A DNA stretch of 41,965 nucleotides from an uncultured bacterium (GTDB taxonomy: Bacteria > Actinomycetota > Coriobacteriia > Coriobacteriales > Atopobiaceae). Location: assembly GCA_905214865.1 (NCBI GenBank), contig CAJMNO010000022.1, forward strand, positions 1-41,965, given 5' to 3'. The notes below the pieces were generated by a model. It had not been told where the DNA came from, ran no database searches, and was given only the letters and a program-made list of their open reading frames with translations. The position numbers and the translations under genes are program-made. Below, piece after piece: positions 23,201-31,305 of this stretch; position 1 is the stretch's first letter, and each line of letters opens with the position of its first letter.

Positions 23201-23768
23201 GCTCCAGGCGGAGTCGGAGGGTGCCCCGCTCACCGGGGACGCCGACCGCGCGACCAACCTGGGCTCCGCCTTCCACGAGCTCGCCCAGGCCATGGTGGAG
23301 TCGGGGGCGGAGAGGCCCGACGCCCGGCGGGTCGAGCGCGCCAAGTCCTACTGGGGCCTCTCCCCCCGGGCGTCCGCGCGGCTGGACGCGGCGCTTGGGA
23401 GGTGGTGCGGGTCAGACCTGAGGGCGGAGGTCCTCTCCCATGGCCTGGTGAGGGCGGAGGTGCCGTTCTTCCTCCCGGTCGACTCGAGCTACGGCGACCA
23501 CGTGGAGGGGGCCATCGACCTCCTGGCGACGGACGAGGGGTCGCCCCGCGCGCTGCTCGTGGACTACAAGACGGGCGACAGGGGCCTCTCGCCCGAGCAG
23601 GTGTCGGCGCGCCACCTGATGCAGGCGAACTTCTACGCGTACGTGCTGATGGCGTCCGGGTTTGACGAGGTGGACTGCCGGTTTGCCTGCGTGGAGGTCG
23701 ACGACGGGCACGGCGCCCCCCTGGTGGCGCGTTACGTGTTCGACGGGGACAACCCGCCCCGGATCTAG
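20241..23768 (+). CDS. addA: AddA helicase-nuclease subunit (UvrD family)
   Basis: 1175 residues; ATG 20241 overlaps the addB stop (ATGA). UvrD-type helicase motifs: EAGAGSGKTFTLTRR (Walker A, about 28-42), ITFTNAAAREIKERV, VDEFQDTDSRQLE (Walker B), GDAQQSIYGFRGAD, VNYRSH, MTIHASKGLEFPVV and LLYVALTRAREAL. The C-terminal nuclease carries GAIDLLATD then LLVDYKTGD. With AddB it degrades and unwinds double-strand ends and loads RecA at Chi. Acidic and Gly-rich insertions (about 900-1010) separate helicase and nuclease. The hairpin at 23783-23823 ends the two-gene operon. The long reverse-strand open frame across it is a codon-bias shadow. Confidence 0.95.
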   Translation: MSGIDLSTLNDRQLGIVRTLDCPVFVEAGAGSGKTFTLTRRIAWALSPGSGEDGAPFLDDLSQVLVITFTNAAAREIKERVRSTLRSAGMGEAALQVDSAWISTIHGMCSRILRRHALDLGLDPRFRVASGNEAKALMDQALEEVVGSAVRQGGDPLLAAALDEYGLGGTAAGTPNGVVGIVSALMDAAHSAPRGFDSLELVGQDDLDGCMERLQGAVSALGAQHGVTAKALEKIVPSTRALEGYAALAPGARGPEAALEALAGVSLPRSSKAIAELLPDAKEALVLARAEAELSRVRPLAEGLVSLARQVDDHFMELKRSQSLLDNDDLVALALAAVRDDPAVAADYAGRFRLVMVDEFQDTDSRQLELIRLLSGEGERHLATVGDAQQSIYGFRGADVGVFRARGEGVPERDRIRLDVNYRSHADVLSFVDATCGGPAGVVRGFMHLDANPGRRDSYRARDLPRIDVELVEGAYGASRANGAVMAAAIADRLRECADHGERPGDMALLLGTTTNAALYIDALRARGIDCVVTGGSTFTATREAGAMAALLHTLANPHDTQSGLFPLLTSPMFELDANDFVQLGTRRQRALDAPTKRTIDRGLETMDLFGPEPPSARLRLARDVLMRARLAMRRMPVADVCLQVVRESGWLARLERRGEDGRAEEANVLAAVRYVRDLTSELGLGPARAATEFDVWLQTAKVPPATLLGGELRSVRIMTIHASKGLEFPVVAVAECWSRMPDRGPVASSRLPGGGVGVCLKPKGSVPVGDIPVEERPESLSEWLGWLSDQSADAAAGEKARLLYVALTRAREALVLGLGVTVSKGSVGPELATGVLGALDYGAGGPGGLPSPGVHALDYGGSEPARLRCVATKVEGRGPERIVSVDSAGTLVDGPLPAEPDDLFRSLAREGEVVPSDGGEGAGETFGLYRVEADPTVGRSQTWSAREGVFSYSSAHAQMTGAMDSADASAAVPPVTPTAGPAERASLQAESEGAPLTGDADRATNLGSAFHELAQAMVESGAERPDARRVERAKSYWGLSPRASARLDAALGRWCGSDLRAEVLSHGLVRAEVPFFLPVDSSYGDHVEGAIDLLATDEGSPRALLVDYKTGDRGLSPEQVSARHLMQANFYAYVLMASGFDEVDCRFACVEVDDGHGAPLVARYVFDGDNPPRI

Positions 23769-23782
23769 CGCGCGGCCGCCCC

Positions 23783-23823
23783 GGCGGGACGGGTTGCGGG
23801 CACGGCGCCGCGCCCGTCTCGCC
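23783..23823 (+). terminator. Terminator after addA
   Basis: GGCGGGACGGG (23783-23793) pairs with CCCGTCTCGCC (23813-23823) with one G-U pair; the loop is itself GC-rich. This is another copy of the GCCCGTCTCGCCCG gene-end motif. No T-run follows. Confidence 0.6.
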
Positions 23824-24031
23824 CGCTCCGGCAACCGTGGAGCCGGTGCGGAGCTTTCGTGACGCGTGCCGTCTTGCCCGAGGTGGCCGTGCCGGCGCCA
23901 GCCGCCCGGGAACGCTGCGGCAGCCGGCTTCGACTACCATGTTCATCGTCGCGCGCCCGCCCCTCCCTTGGGACGCGCCACCCCGTCCGCGGGCGGGACC
24001 GGCGGGAGGGTCCATCCGGAGGTCTCACCAC

Positions 24032-27000
24032 ATGGCGTTCGTTCACCTGCACAACCACTCCGACTTCAGCATCCTCGACGGGGCCACGCGCATTCCCGAC
24101 ATGGTGGCGCGCGCCGTTGAGTTTGGCATGCCCGCGGTTGCCCTGACCGACCACGGCTACATGTTTGGCATCCCCAACCTGGACCTGGAGTGCCGCAAGT
24201 ACAACGACGCCGCCCCGCGCATGAAGCAGTGGCGCCACGACCTGGAGTGCTTCAAGAAGGGCTGGGACCTGGAGGAGCCCGAGGCGGACGCCGAGGGTGC
24301 GGACTACCAGGACTGCGTGTACGCCCAGTGGGAGTCCGACGTCGCCGCCTGGGAGGGCTCGGGCCACGACCTCGACTCGGTCAAGGGCAACCGCCCCCAC
24401 CTCAAGGTCAAGCCCATCTTTGGCTGCGAGTGCTACTTCATCACGGACGACTGCATCGAGCGCGGCACCAAGCAGCGCCGCTACCACCTGATCCTGCTCG
24501 CCAAGAACGAGACGGGCTACGTCAACCTGATCAAGTGCATGTCGAAGGCAGCCGGCCACGAGATGATGTACTACAAGCCGCGCACCACGCTCGCCATGCT
24601 CGAGGAGTACCACGAGGGCCTGATCTGCCAGAGCGCCTGCGTGCAGGGCATCATCCAGCAGTGCATCCTCGACGGCGACGTGGACGGCGCACGGGAGTGG
24701 GCGGCCACCTTCAAGCGCATCTTCGGCGACGACTTCTACATGGAGATCCAGGACCACGGCCTCACTTTCCGCAACGGCTGGGACGACCGCAAGCTGGACG
24801 AGTATCTGGTGAAGATCGCCCGCGAGCAGGACATCAAGGTCATCGCGACCAACGACTTCCACTACCTCAGGCGCGAGGACGCCCCCACGCAGGACATCCT
24901 CTCGTGCATCGGCAAGGCGACCACGCTCGACGACCAGACCCGCATGCGCATGGAGGGCACCGAGTTCTACATGAAGAGCGAGGAGGAGATGCGGAGCCTC
25001 TTCTCCTGGATCCCGGAGGCCTGCGACAACACCCTCGAGGTCGCGTCCAAGTGCAACTACGAGATCGACTGGACGCACATGTACCTGCCCGAGTACCCTG
25101 GCCTGCGCCCGGGCGAGACGGCGGAGGAGCGCTTTCGCGAGGAGTGCGAGAAGGGCCTGGCCAAGCGCTACGGCGACGACTGGAAGAACGTCACCATCAA
25201 CGGCATCAACGTCGAGGACCGCTACGAGCACGAGGCCGGCATCATCATTGGCAAGGGCTTCGCGAACTACTTCCTCATCGTCCAGGACTACGTGCAGTGG
25301 GCCAAGGACAACGGCATCGGCGTGGGCCCGGGCCGTGGCTCGGCCGCCGGCGCCATCGTGGCCTACGCCATGAACATCACGTCGTTCGACCCGCTCGAGA
25401 ACGGCCTCATGTTCGAGCGATTCCTCTCTCCCCAGCGCACCGAGATGCCCGATATCGACATGGACTTCGACGACGAGCACCTGCAGGACGTGCTCCAGCA
25501 CGTGCGCGACGTGTACGGCGAGGACCACGTGTGCAAGGTCATCACGTACTCCACGATCAAGGCCAAGCAGGCCATCAACGACGCGGCGCGCGTGCTGGGC
25601 TTCCCCGTGTACGTGGGGCAGAGGCTCTCGAAGATGCTCTCCAACGACCCCAAGCTCACGCTGCCCAACGCGCTGCACAAGAACGAGAAGAAGCCCGACC
25701 AGTACTCGCCGGACTTTGAGGAGGCCTACAACAAGGACCAGGACGCGCACCGCATCATCGACGCCGCCCTCTCCATCGAGGGGCTCACGCGCGGCGAGGG
25801 CGTCCACGCCTGCGCCACGCTGATCGCGCCCACGCCCGTGACCGACCACGTGCCCACCAAGCTCGACACCAAGGGCAACGTCACCATCACGCAGTACGAG
25901 GGCCACTCGGTCGCGGACATGGGCCTGCTCAAGATGGACTTCCTGGGCCTGCGTACCCTCACGGTCATCAACAAGGCGCTCGCGAACATCCGCCAGAGCT
26001 ACCCCAACGCCTCCGACATCGACCGCATGCCCGAGGGCGTGAGGAAGTGCCTGAAGGAGGGCGCCACCTGCGTCGACATCGACGTGGACAAGATCGACTT
26101 CTCCGACCCCAAGATCTTCGAGCTTTTGGGCAGCGGCCACACGGCGGGCGTGTTCCAGGTGGAGTCCGACGGCATGACCGCCACCATCAAGAACATGCAG
26201 CCCACCGAGTACAAGCAGATCGTGGCTCTCATCGCCCTGTACCGCCCCGGCCCCCTGGGCGCCGGCATGGTGGACAGCTACATCAAGCGCATGCACGGCG
26301 AGGAGCAGATCAGCTACTACGACGACCGCCTGCGTCCCATCCTGGAGGAGACCTACGGCACCATGGTCTACCAGGAGCAGGTCATGCAGATCTCGGTCAA
26401 GATGAGCGGATTCACCGCCGGCGAGTCCGACAGCCGCATGCGCAAGCCCGTTGCCAAGAAGAAGATCAAGATGCTCACGAGCCAGATCTTCCACTGGGAG
26501 GGCAACGGCGCGGACGAGACGATCTACGACCACTGGATGAACGGCGCCGTCGCCAACGGCTACAAGAAGGAGGTCGCGCAGGAGATCTGGGACAACGTCC
26601 TGGAGTTCGCCTCCTACGCGTTCAACAAGTCGCACTCCGCCGGCTACGCCATCCTGGTCATGCAGACGGCGTGGCTCAAGGCCTACTTCCCCAAGGAGTA
26701 CATGGCCTCGGTCCTCACGTCCTACATGGGCAAGACCGACAAGATCGTGCACTACGTCACCAGCTGCCGCCGCGAGGGCATCCCCATCCTGCCGCCCGAC
26801 ATCAACGAGAGCGGCCGCGACTTCACCGCCACCGCAGACGGCGTGCGCTTTGGCTTCGCGGGCATCCGCGGCGTGGGCGAGGGCGTCGCCGAGGAGATCA
26901 TGGCCGAGCGCGAGAGGGGCGGGGCGTTCAAGAACCTCCACGACTTCGTGGACCGCGTGGACGGCAGCCAGGCAAACCGCCGCGTGGTGGAGGCCCTGAT

Positions 27001-27940
27001 CAAGGCGGGCGCCTTCGACTCCACCGGCTACCCCCGCAAGCAGCTCATGGAGTTCGTGGACAAGAACGACCCCGCCAACATCATCGACTCCGCCGCCAAA
27101 CGCCAGCGCGACCGGGCCGCGGGGCAGAGCTCGCTCTTCGACATGTTTGGTGACGTGGCGGGCTCCGGCTTCGAGGACCAGGTGCCCCCCGCCAACCCCG
27201 CCGACGAGTGGGACCGCCACACCAAGCTGGCGCAGGAGCACGAGGTCCTGGGCATCTACGTCTCGGACCACCCGCTGCGCCCGTACGAGTACGCCCTCAA
27301 CAAGGCGCGCGACTTCACTCTCGCCCAGATCGAGGAGAAGCGCGAGGTCCCCAACCCGGTGACGGGCGGCACCATGACCCAGTACACCGTGCCCGAGGGC
27401 AAGCCCATCCGCCTTGCCGGCATGATCCCCTCGGGGGGCGTCTCGAAGCGCGTGACCAAGAACGGCGACCAGATGGCCATCGTCACCCTGGAAGACATGG
27501 AGGGCGAGGTCACGATCGTGGTGTTCCCCAAGACGTACAAGGAGTGCGCGCAGGTGCTTGAGGGCGAGGTGGACCCCGAGACCGGCGAGCGCGTGGGCGA
27601 CGTCTTCATCAAGGTCACGGGCAAGCTGGAGCGCGGCGACCGCGGCAACCAGGTCATCGCCTCGTCGGTGATGCCCATCGAGCTCAACGAGAAGACCAAC
27701 CGCCCCAAGGTGTTCGAGGTCTGCGTGTCGAGCCGCATGCTGAGCATGGACCGCATGCAGCAGCTCAACTCGATCTTCTCCCGCTACAACGGCTTCGACC
27801 GGGTCGAGATCCTGGTGGAGGGCGCCATGGGGGACACCATGCGCATGGAGCTCCCCACCAAGGTGGACGCGCACAACATGGTCCTGTTGGCAGAGGTCAA
27901 GGACCTGGTGGGCAAGGACGGCCACGTGGCGCTTGCCTAG
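24032..27940 (+). CDS. dnaE: DNA polymerase III alpha subunit
   Basis: The 1302-residue replicative polymerase. PHP domain: HLHNHSDFSILDG at 5-17, LTDHG at 38-42. Palm catalytic acids: PDIDMDFDDEH. C-terminal OB fold: MAIVTLEDMEGEVTIVVFPKTY. ATG 24032 has GGAGG (24018-24022). Between TDHGYMFG and KPIFGCECYF the PHP domain is about 65 residues longer than in common DnaE proteins; the extra part (about residues 55-125) is charged and Trp-rich. The domain order and length otherwise fit DnaE1 rather than the mutagenic DnaE2. A -10-like TACCAT lies near 23935. Confidence 0.97.
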   Translation: MAFVHLHNHSDFSILDGATRIPDMVARAVEFGMPAVALTDHGYMFGIPNLDLECRKYNDAAPRMKQWRHDLECFKKGWDLEEPEADAEGADYQDCVYAQWESDVAAWEGSGHDLDSVKGNRPHLKVKPIFGCECYFITDDCIERGTKQRRYHLILLAKNETGYVNLIKCMSKAAGHEMMYYKPRTTLAMLEEYHEGLICQSACVQGIIQQCILDGDVDGAREWAATFKRIFGDDFYMEIQDHGLTFRNGWDDRKLDEYLVKIAREQDIKVIATNDFHYLRREDAPTQDILSCIGKATTLDDQTRMRMEGTEFYMKSEEEMRSLFSWIPEACDNTLEVASKCNYEIDWTHMYLPEYPGLRPGETAEERFREECEKGLAKRYGDDWKNVTINGINVEDRYEHEAGIIIGKGFANYFLIVQDYVQWAKDNGIGVGPGRGSAAGAIVAYAMNITSFDPLENGLMFERFLSPQRTEMPDIDMDFDDEHLQDVLQHVRDVYGEDHVCKVITYSTIKAKQAINDAARVLGFPVYVGQRLSKMLSNDPKLTLPNALHKNEKKPDQYSPDFEEAYNKDQDAHRIIDAALSIEGLTRGEGVHACATLIAPTPVTDHVPTKLDTKGNVTITQYEGHSVADMGLLKMDFLGLRTLTVINKALANIRQSYPNASDIDRMPEGVRKCLKEGATCVDIDVDKIDFSDPKIFELLGSGHTAGVFQVESDGMTATIKNMQPTEYKQIVALIALYRPGPLGAGMVDSYIKRMHGEEQISYYDDRLRPILEETYGTMVYQEQVMQISVKMSGFTAGESDSRMRKPVAKKKIKMLTSQIFHWEGNGADETIYDHWMNGAVANGYKKEVAQEIWDNVLEFASYAFNKSHSAGYAILVMQTAWLKAYFPKEYMASVLTSYMGKTDKIVHYVTSCRREGIPILPPDINESGRDFTATADGVRFGFAGIRGVGEGVAEEIMAERERGGAFKNLHDFVDRVDGSQANRRVVEALIKAGAFDSTGYPRKQLMEFVDKNDPANIIDSAAKRQRDRAAGQSSLFDMFGDVAGSGFEDQVPPANPADEWDRHTKLAQEHEVLGIYVSDHPLRPYEYALNKARDFTLAQIEEKREVPNPVTGGTMTQYTVPEGKPIRLAGMIPSGGVSKRVTKNGDQMAIVTLEDMEGEVTIVVFPKTYKECAQVLEGEVDPETGERVGDVFIKVTGKLERGDRGNQVIASSVMPIELNEKTNRPKVFEVCVSSRMLSMDRMQQLNSIFSRYNGFDRVEILVEGAMGDTMRMELPTKVDAHNMVLLAEVKDLVGKDGHVALA

Positions 27941-27962
27941 CCTGCCCAGGGCTTCCGGTGGT

Positions 27963-27990
27963 CGGGCGAGAGGGGCGTCCCCCTCGCCCG
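27963..27990 (+). terminator. Terminator after dnaE
   Basis: CGGGCGAG-A-GGGG (27963-27975), loop CGT, CCCC-CTCGCCCG (27979-27990): a 12-bp stem with a single A bulge. It is the clearest compact member of the GGGCGAGA/TCTCGCCC gene-end family. Confidence 0.75.
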
Positions 27991-28110
27991 CATCCCTTCA
28001 CGCGGTTATTTGCTACCAATCAGCAGTCACATGAATGAAACGCCGCGGCGCGGGAGACAATGTAGGTGAGCGGCGCACGGGCGCCGCCACCCACTAGGAA
28101 GGGAAACCAC

Positions 28111-28491
28111 ATGGCTGAGCTCACGTTCTATCGTTGCAACAAGTGCGGCAACCTCGTCATGGTCCTGGACGAGGGCAGCTGCGTCCCCCAGTGCTGCGGA
28201 GAGCCCATGCAGAAGCTCGTCGCCGGCGCCACCGACGCCGCGACCGAGAAGCACGTCCCCGTGGTCTCCGAGACCGAGGACGGCAAGCTCCTGGTCACCG
28301 TCGGGTCCGTCGAGCACCCCATGACGCCCGAGCACTACATCGAGTGGATCGCCTACGCGGACGAGAAGAAGACCATCGTCAAGCACCTCAAGCCGGGCGA
28401 CAAGCCGCAGGCTAAGTTCTGCCACAAGGGCCAGGGCGCCACGGTGTACGCGTACTGCAACCTCCACGGCCTCTGGAAGACCGAGCTCTAG
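28111..28491 (+). CDS. dfx: Desulfoferrodoxin (superoxide reductase)
   Basis: A 126-residue two-domain iron protein that reduces superoxide to peroxide without making oxygen, as expected in an anaerobe. The N-terminal desulforedoxin domain has CNKCGN and CCGEPM (four Cys for Fe). The C-terminal active-site domain has EKHVPVV, HPMTPEHYIEW and YCNLHGLW, supplying the His and Cys ligands. ATG 28111 has AGGAAGGG upstream. Two hairpins follow. It is a single-gene unit. Confidence 0.96.
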   Translation: MAELTFYRCNKCGNLVMVLDEGSCVPQCCGEPMQKLVAGATDAATEKHVPVVSETEDGKLLVTVGSVEHPMTPEHYIEWIAYADEKKTIVKHLKPGDKPQAKFCHKGQGATVYAYCNLHGLWKTEL

Positions 28492-28504
28492 GGTCGGGAC
28501 ATCT

Positions 28505-28567
28505 GCCCGCCCCGTTGCGGGCGGCTTTCGCGCGGCGGCTCTGACGGGTCGCCGCGCTTCGTTTGGG
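28505..28567 (+). terminator. Double terminator after desulfoferrodoxin
   Basis: First stem GCCCGC/GCGGGC (28505-28522) followed by GGCTTTCG. Second stem GCGCGGCG/CGCCGCGC (28530-28537 with 28550-28557) followed by TTCGTTT. Confidence 0.8.
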
Positions 28568-28623
28568 GTAGGCTCATGCCAGTCGGCGGCGCTGCCGTCG
28601 GCGCACGGACGCGGAGGTGCGAC

Positions 28624-30552
28624 ATGAGGGTTTGCATGGCACAGATGGCGACGGCTGCGGGCGACCTCGACCGCACCGTGGCGAGGATGGTCTCCCTCAG
28701 CGAGCGCGCCAGCCTGCAGGGGGCAGACCTCGTGGTGTTCCCCATGGCGGCGCTCACCGGGCCCGAGGGCCTGGCGGTCACCGGGGAGCGCGAGGGGTTC
28801 GTCTCCGACGTCATGGCCGCGGTCGAGCGCCTCGCCCGCCAGGTGGCGTGCGCCTGCATCGTCCCCGTGGTGTTCGACCTCGACGGGGAGCAGGTGGCGG
28901 AGGCGGTCCTGATGGACGGCGGGCACGTGGTCCCGCTCAAGCTCGCCGCCTACGCCTCGTCCGTCCTGCAGGCGCAGGGGGCAGACCCCCAGGCCCAGGA
29001 CGCCCCGGCGCCCGACCTCCCCGAGTTCACGCTCGGCGACCTCCGGCTGGGCGTCGCCTTCACCTACGAGGACCTGGACGACTACGTCGACTTCGACTTT
29101 GACCTCGACGCCGTCATCTACGTCGCCGGCTACGGCTATGCCATCGACGACCCGAGCTCGCTCCTGGGGGCGGACCTCCAGGAGGGCAGGTACGTCCAGG
29201 ATGCCGAGGCCATGGGCGCCTGGGTCATAGGCGTGGGCTCCCTGGGATGCTACGGGGCCCAGCTCTACACCGGCTCGAGCTTCGCCGTGACGCCCGCGGG
29301 CGAGCTGGCGGCCTCCGCGCCCGCCTTCGAGGAGTCGCTGACCTGCGTGGACGTGGACCCGCACCTGTCCGGCCCCCTCGACTCGCCGGTGACCCCCGAG
29401 GTCTACGACGAGCCCACCTTCCTGTGGGAGGCGCTCGCGATGGGTGTGCGCGACCGCATCGCCTCCATGGGCCGCCGTCGTGCGGTGGTGGTGCTGGACG
29501 GCTCGCTGTCGTCCCAGGTCCTGGCGGTGCTCGCGACCGACGCGCTGGGGCCCACCAACGTGCGCCTGCTCGTCTCGCCCGTCGACGAGGGGGAGAGGCC
29601 CGCATGCCTCGCCCTCGCGTCCAACCTCCGCGCCGAGTCGCGCGACCTCAGGGGTGCGGCGAGGGAGCAGGGCCCGGGGCTCGCCCTGGGCGTCGCACAG
29701 GCGCACGCGCTGGCGTGGGCCGACCAGGACGACGGCGTGGTCCTCTCGCCCCTCACCAAGACCGCCCTTGCCCTGCTCGACCGCCAGCCCGCGCAGGGGG
29801 CGTCCCCGATCCTCCCGCTGGGCGACGTCTACCTCACGGACGTGGTGGGGCTTGCCCATGCCCGCAACGTGATCAGCCCCGTCATGCCGCGCTTGGCGCT
29901 TGCGCCCTGGGAGGTTCCCTCCGTGCCCGGCGTGGAGAGGGACCAGCGCTCCGACGAGGAGTGGACCCATGCCGTCGACACCATCATCCTCGACCACGTC
30001 GAGTGGGGGCACCCGCTGTCCGAGCTCCCCGGGGCGACGGGGGAGGACGCTGGGCTGTGCGCCGCCGTGGTCCGCGCGCTCGACGACGGCGGGTCATGGC
30101 GCCTCGCATGCGGCCCGTGCCTCATCGCCAGCACCTGCACCCTGTGGGACGCCCGCAGGCCGCTCGGCCTGGCCTGGCATGACGCGGCGGACCGGCCGTC
30201 CCCCACGGCGGCGGGCGAGGGCCTGGAGGAGCTTGGCAGGCAGGTCGAGGAGGGCGGCGACGTCGACTGGACGCGCCTGATGTCGCTGTTCGCCACGCCC
30301 GCCGACGCCGGTGGGGAGGACGTTCCCGACGACGCCGCCCCCGACGCGCCAAGCGACGAGGAGCCGAGCGAGGCGGACAAGATGAGCAGGCTCCGCGACA
30401 CCCTCGGCTGGCTGCACGACTTCTCCCAGGGAGGGGCGTTCCAGCAGCGGGGGTTCGCCGATCGGGGGGACACCGGCCGGGAGGGCGCTGACGGTGCTCC
30501 CGCAGGCGACGAGGGTCGTCGACCCTGGCAGAATCCCTTCTCCGAGAACTAG
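28624..30552 (+). CDS. NAD synthetase-like protein lacking both catalytic signatures
   Basis: A 642-residue protein with the domain order of glutamine-dependent NAD synthetase: an N-terminal nitrilase-like domain (1-270) and a C-terminal PP-loop synthetase-like domain (about 285-500). It is recognisable from MRVCMAQMATAAGDL, ADLVVFP, the ALGPTNVRLLVSP section and ILPLGDVYLTDVVGLA. The catalytic Glu position of the nitrilase (FPELxLTG in the family) reads FPMAALTG, the Cys position (CEDxW) reads TYEDLD, and the SGGIDS loop reads DGSLSS. GNKSE is also lost. It is therefore probably not a NAD synthetase. An acidic tail follows residue 550. ATG 28624 has GGAGG upstream. Its real role is unknown. 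Confidence 0.75.
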   Translation: MRVCMAQMATAAGDLDRTVARMVSLSERASLQGADLVVFPMAALTGPEGLAVTGEREGFVSDVMAAVERLARQVACACIVPVVFDLDGEQVAEAVLMDGGHVVPLKLAAYASSVLQAQGADPQAQDAPAPDLPEFTLGDLRLGVAFTYEDLDDYVDFDFDLDAVIYVAGYGYAIDDPSSLLGADLQEGRYVQDAEAMGAWVIGVGSLGCYGAQLYTGSSFAVTPAGELAASAPAFEESLTCVDVDPHLSGPLDSPVTPEVYDEPTFLWEALAMGVRDRIASMGRRRAVVVLDGSLSSQVLAVLATDALGPTNVRLLVSPVDEGERPACLALASNLRAESRDLRGAAREQGPGLALGVAQAHALAWADQDDGVVLSPLTKTALALLDRQPAQGASPILPLGDVYLTDVVGLAHARNVISPVMPRLALAPWEVPSVPGVERDQRSDEEWTHAVDTIILDHVEWGHPLSELPGATGEDAGLCAAVVRALDDGGSWRLACGPCLIASTCTLWDARRPLGLAWHDAADRPSPTAAGEGLEELGRQVEEGGDVDWTRLMSLFATPADAGGEDVPDDAAPDAPSDEEPSEADKMSRLRDTLGWLHDFSQGGAFQQRGFADRGDTGREGADGAPAGDEGRRPWQNPFSEN

Positions 30553-30611
30553 GGGCCTGGTGGCGCTCCCGCCCCGGGATTTGCCGCCTCGCCCGTGCCG
30601 GTGGACGGTTC

Positions 30612-30634
30612 TGGTATGATAGAACAGACGTTCT
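30612..30634 (+). promoter_or_regulatory. SOS promoter with LexA box before ruvC
   Basis: An extended -10 TGGTATGAT (30612-30620) is followed directly by AGAACAGACGTTCT (30621-30634), a perfect GAAC-N4-GTTC box. No good -35 is seen. The layout matches the promoter at 11206-11248 base for base in register. Confidence 0.88.
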
Positions 30635-30660
30635 AGACGGTACCTCGCATGGGGGAGCGG

Positions 30661-31305
30661 ATGGTCATCATGGGCATCGACCCCGGCCTTGCCAACACGG
30701 GCTGGGGGATCATAGAGACGCGGGGCACGGCGTGCCGTGCGCGTGCGTACGGCTGCGTGTCAACCAAGTCGGACGAGCCGCTCGACCGGCGGCTGGGGAG
30801 GATCTTCGACGAGGTGTCGAAGGCGATAGAGACCTTCCAGCCCTCCCAGCTCGCCATAGAGAAGATCTTCTTTGGGGAGAACCAGCGCTCCGCCATCGCC
30901 ACCGCCCATGCCCGTGGCGCGGCGATCGTCGCCTGCGCGCGGGCGGGCATGGAGGTGGGGGAGTACACTCCCATGCAGATCAAGCAGGCCGTGGTGGGCA
31001 CGGGCTCGGCGGACAAGCGGCAGGTCATCTACATGGTCAGGAACATCCTGAGGCTGGACCACGACCCAAGGCCCGACCACTGCGCGGACGCGCTCGCGGC
31101 GGCGATCTGCCACGCAAACCTCTCGCACACCATGAGCGTCACGCGCGACGCGGCGGCGGTGCAGGTGCTGGAGCAGGAGCGGGCGCAGCGCGAGCAGGAG
31201 CGCGCGATGGCGCGCGAGGTCACCGCCGCGGCGACCGCGGCAAGGGCCAACGGCGGCAGCCCCGTGATGGGCCGCTCCCGGCAGAGTAGGAGGAACAGCA
31301 AGTGA
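30661..31305 (+). CDS. ruvC: Holliday junction resolvase RuvC
   Basis: 214 residues. This endonuclease dimer cuts Holliday junctions symmetrically. MGIDPGLANTGWG carries the first catalytic Asp, LAIEKIFFGEN the Glu, and DHCADALAAAICH the last acidic pair. ATG 30661 is preferred over ATG 30649 because GGGGGAG lies just before it and RuvC usually starts a few residues before GIDPG. A charged Ala/Arg/Glu tail of about 50 residues extends beyond the usual end. It is first in ruvCAB; ruvA overlaps by 4 bp. Confidence 0.95.
   Translation: MVIMGIDPGLANTGWGIIETRGTACRARAYGCVSTKSDEPLDRRLGRIFDEVSKAIETFQPSQLAIEKIFFGENQRSAIATAHARGAAIVACARAGMEVGEYTPMQIKQAVVGTGSADKRQVIYMVRNILRLDHDPRPDHCADALAAAICHANLSHTMSVTRDAAAVQVLEQERAQREQERAMAREVTAAATAARANGGSPVMGRSRQSRRNSK

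Noticed and set aside
19893..27925. Very long minus-strand open frames (over 1100 and 1380 codons) opposite addA and dnaE
   Set aside because: High GC content and third-position bias suppress stop codons on the opposite strand; the plus-strand proteins have full family motifs and the reverse frames are low-complexity Val/Leu/Gly/His/Arg text.
24032..27940. DnaE2-type mutagenic polymerase linked to the SOS genes
   Set aside because: The PHP residues, the OB-fold tail and the lack of a LexA box fit the replicative DnaE1; there is no imuB neighbour.
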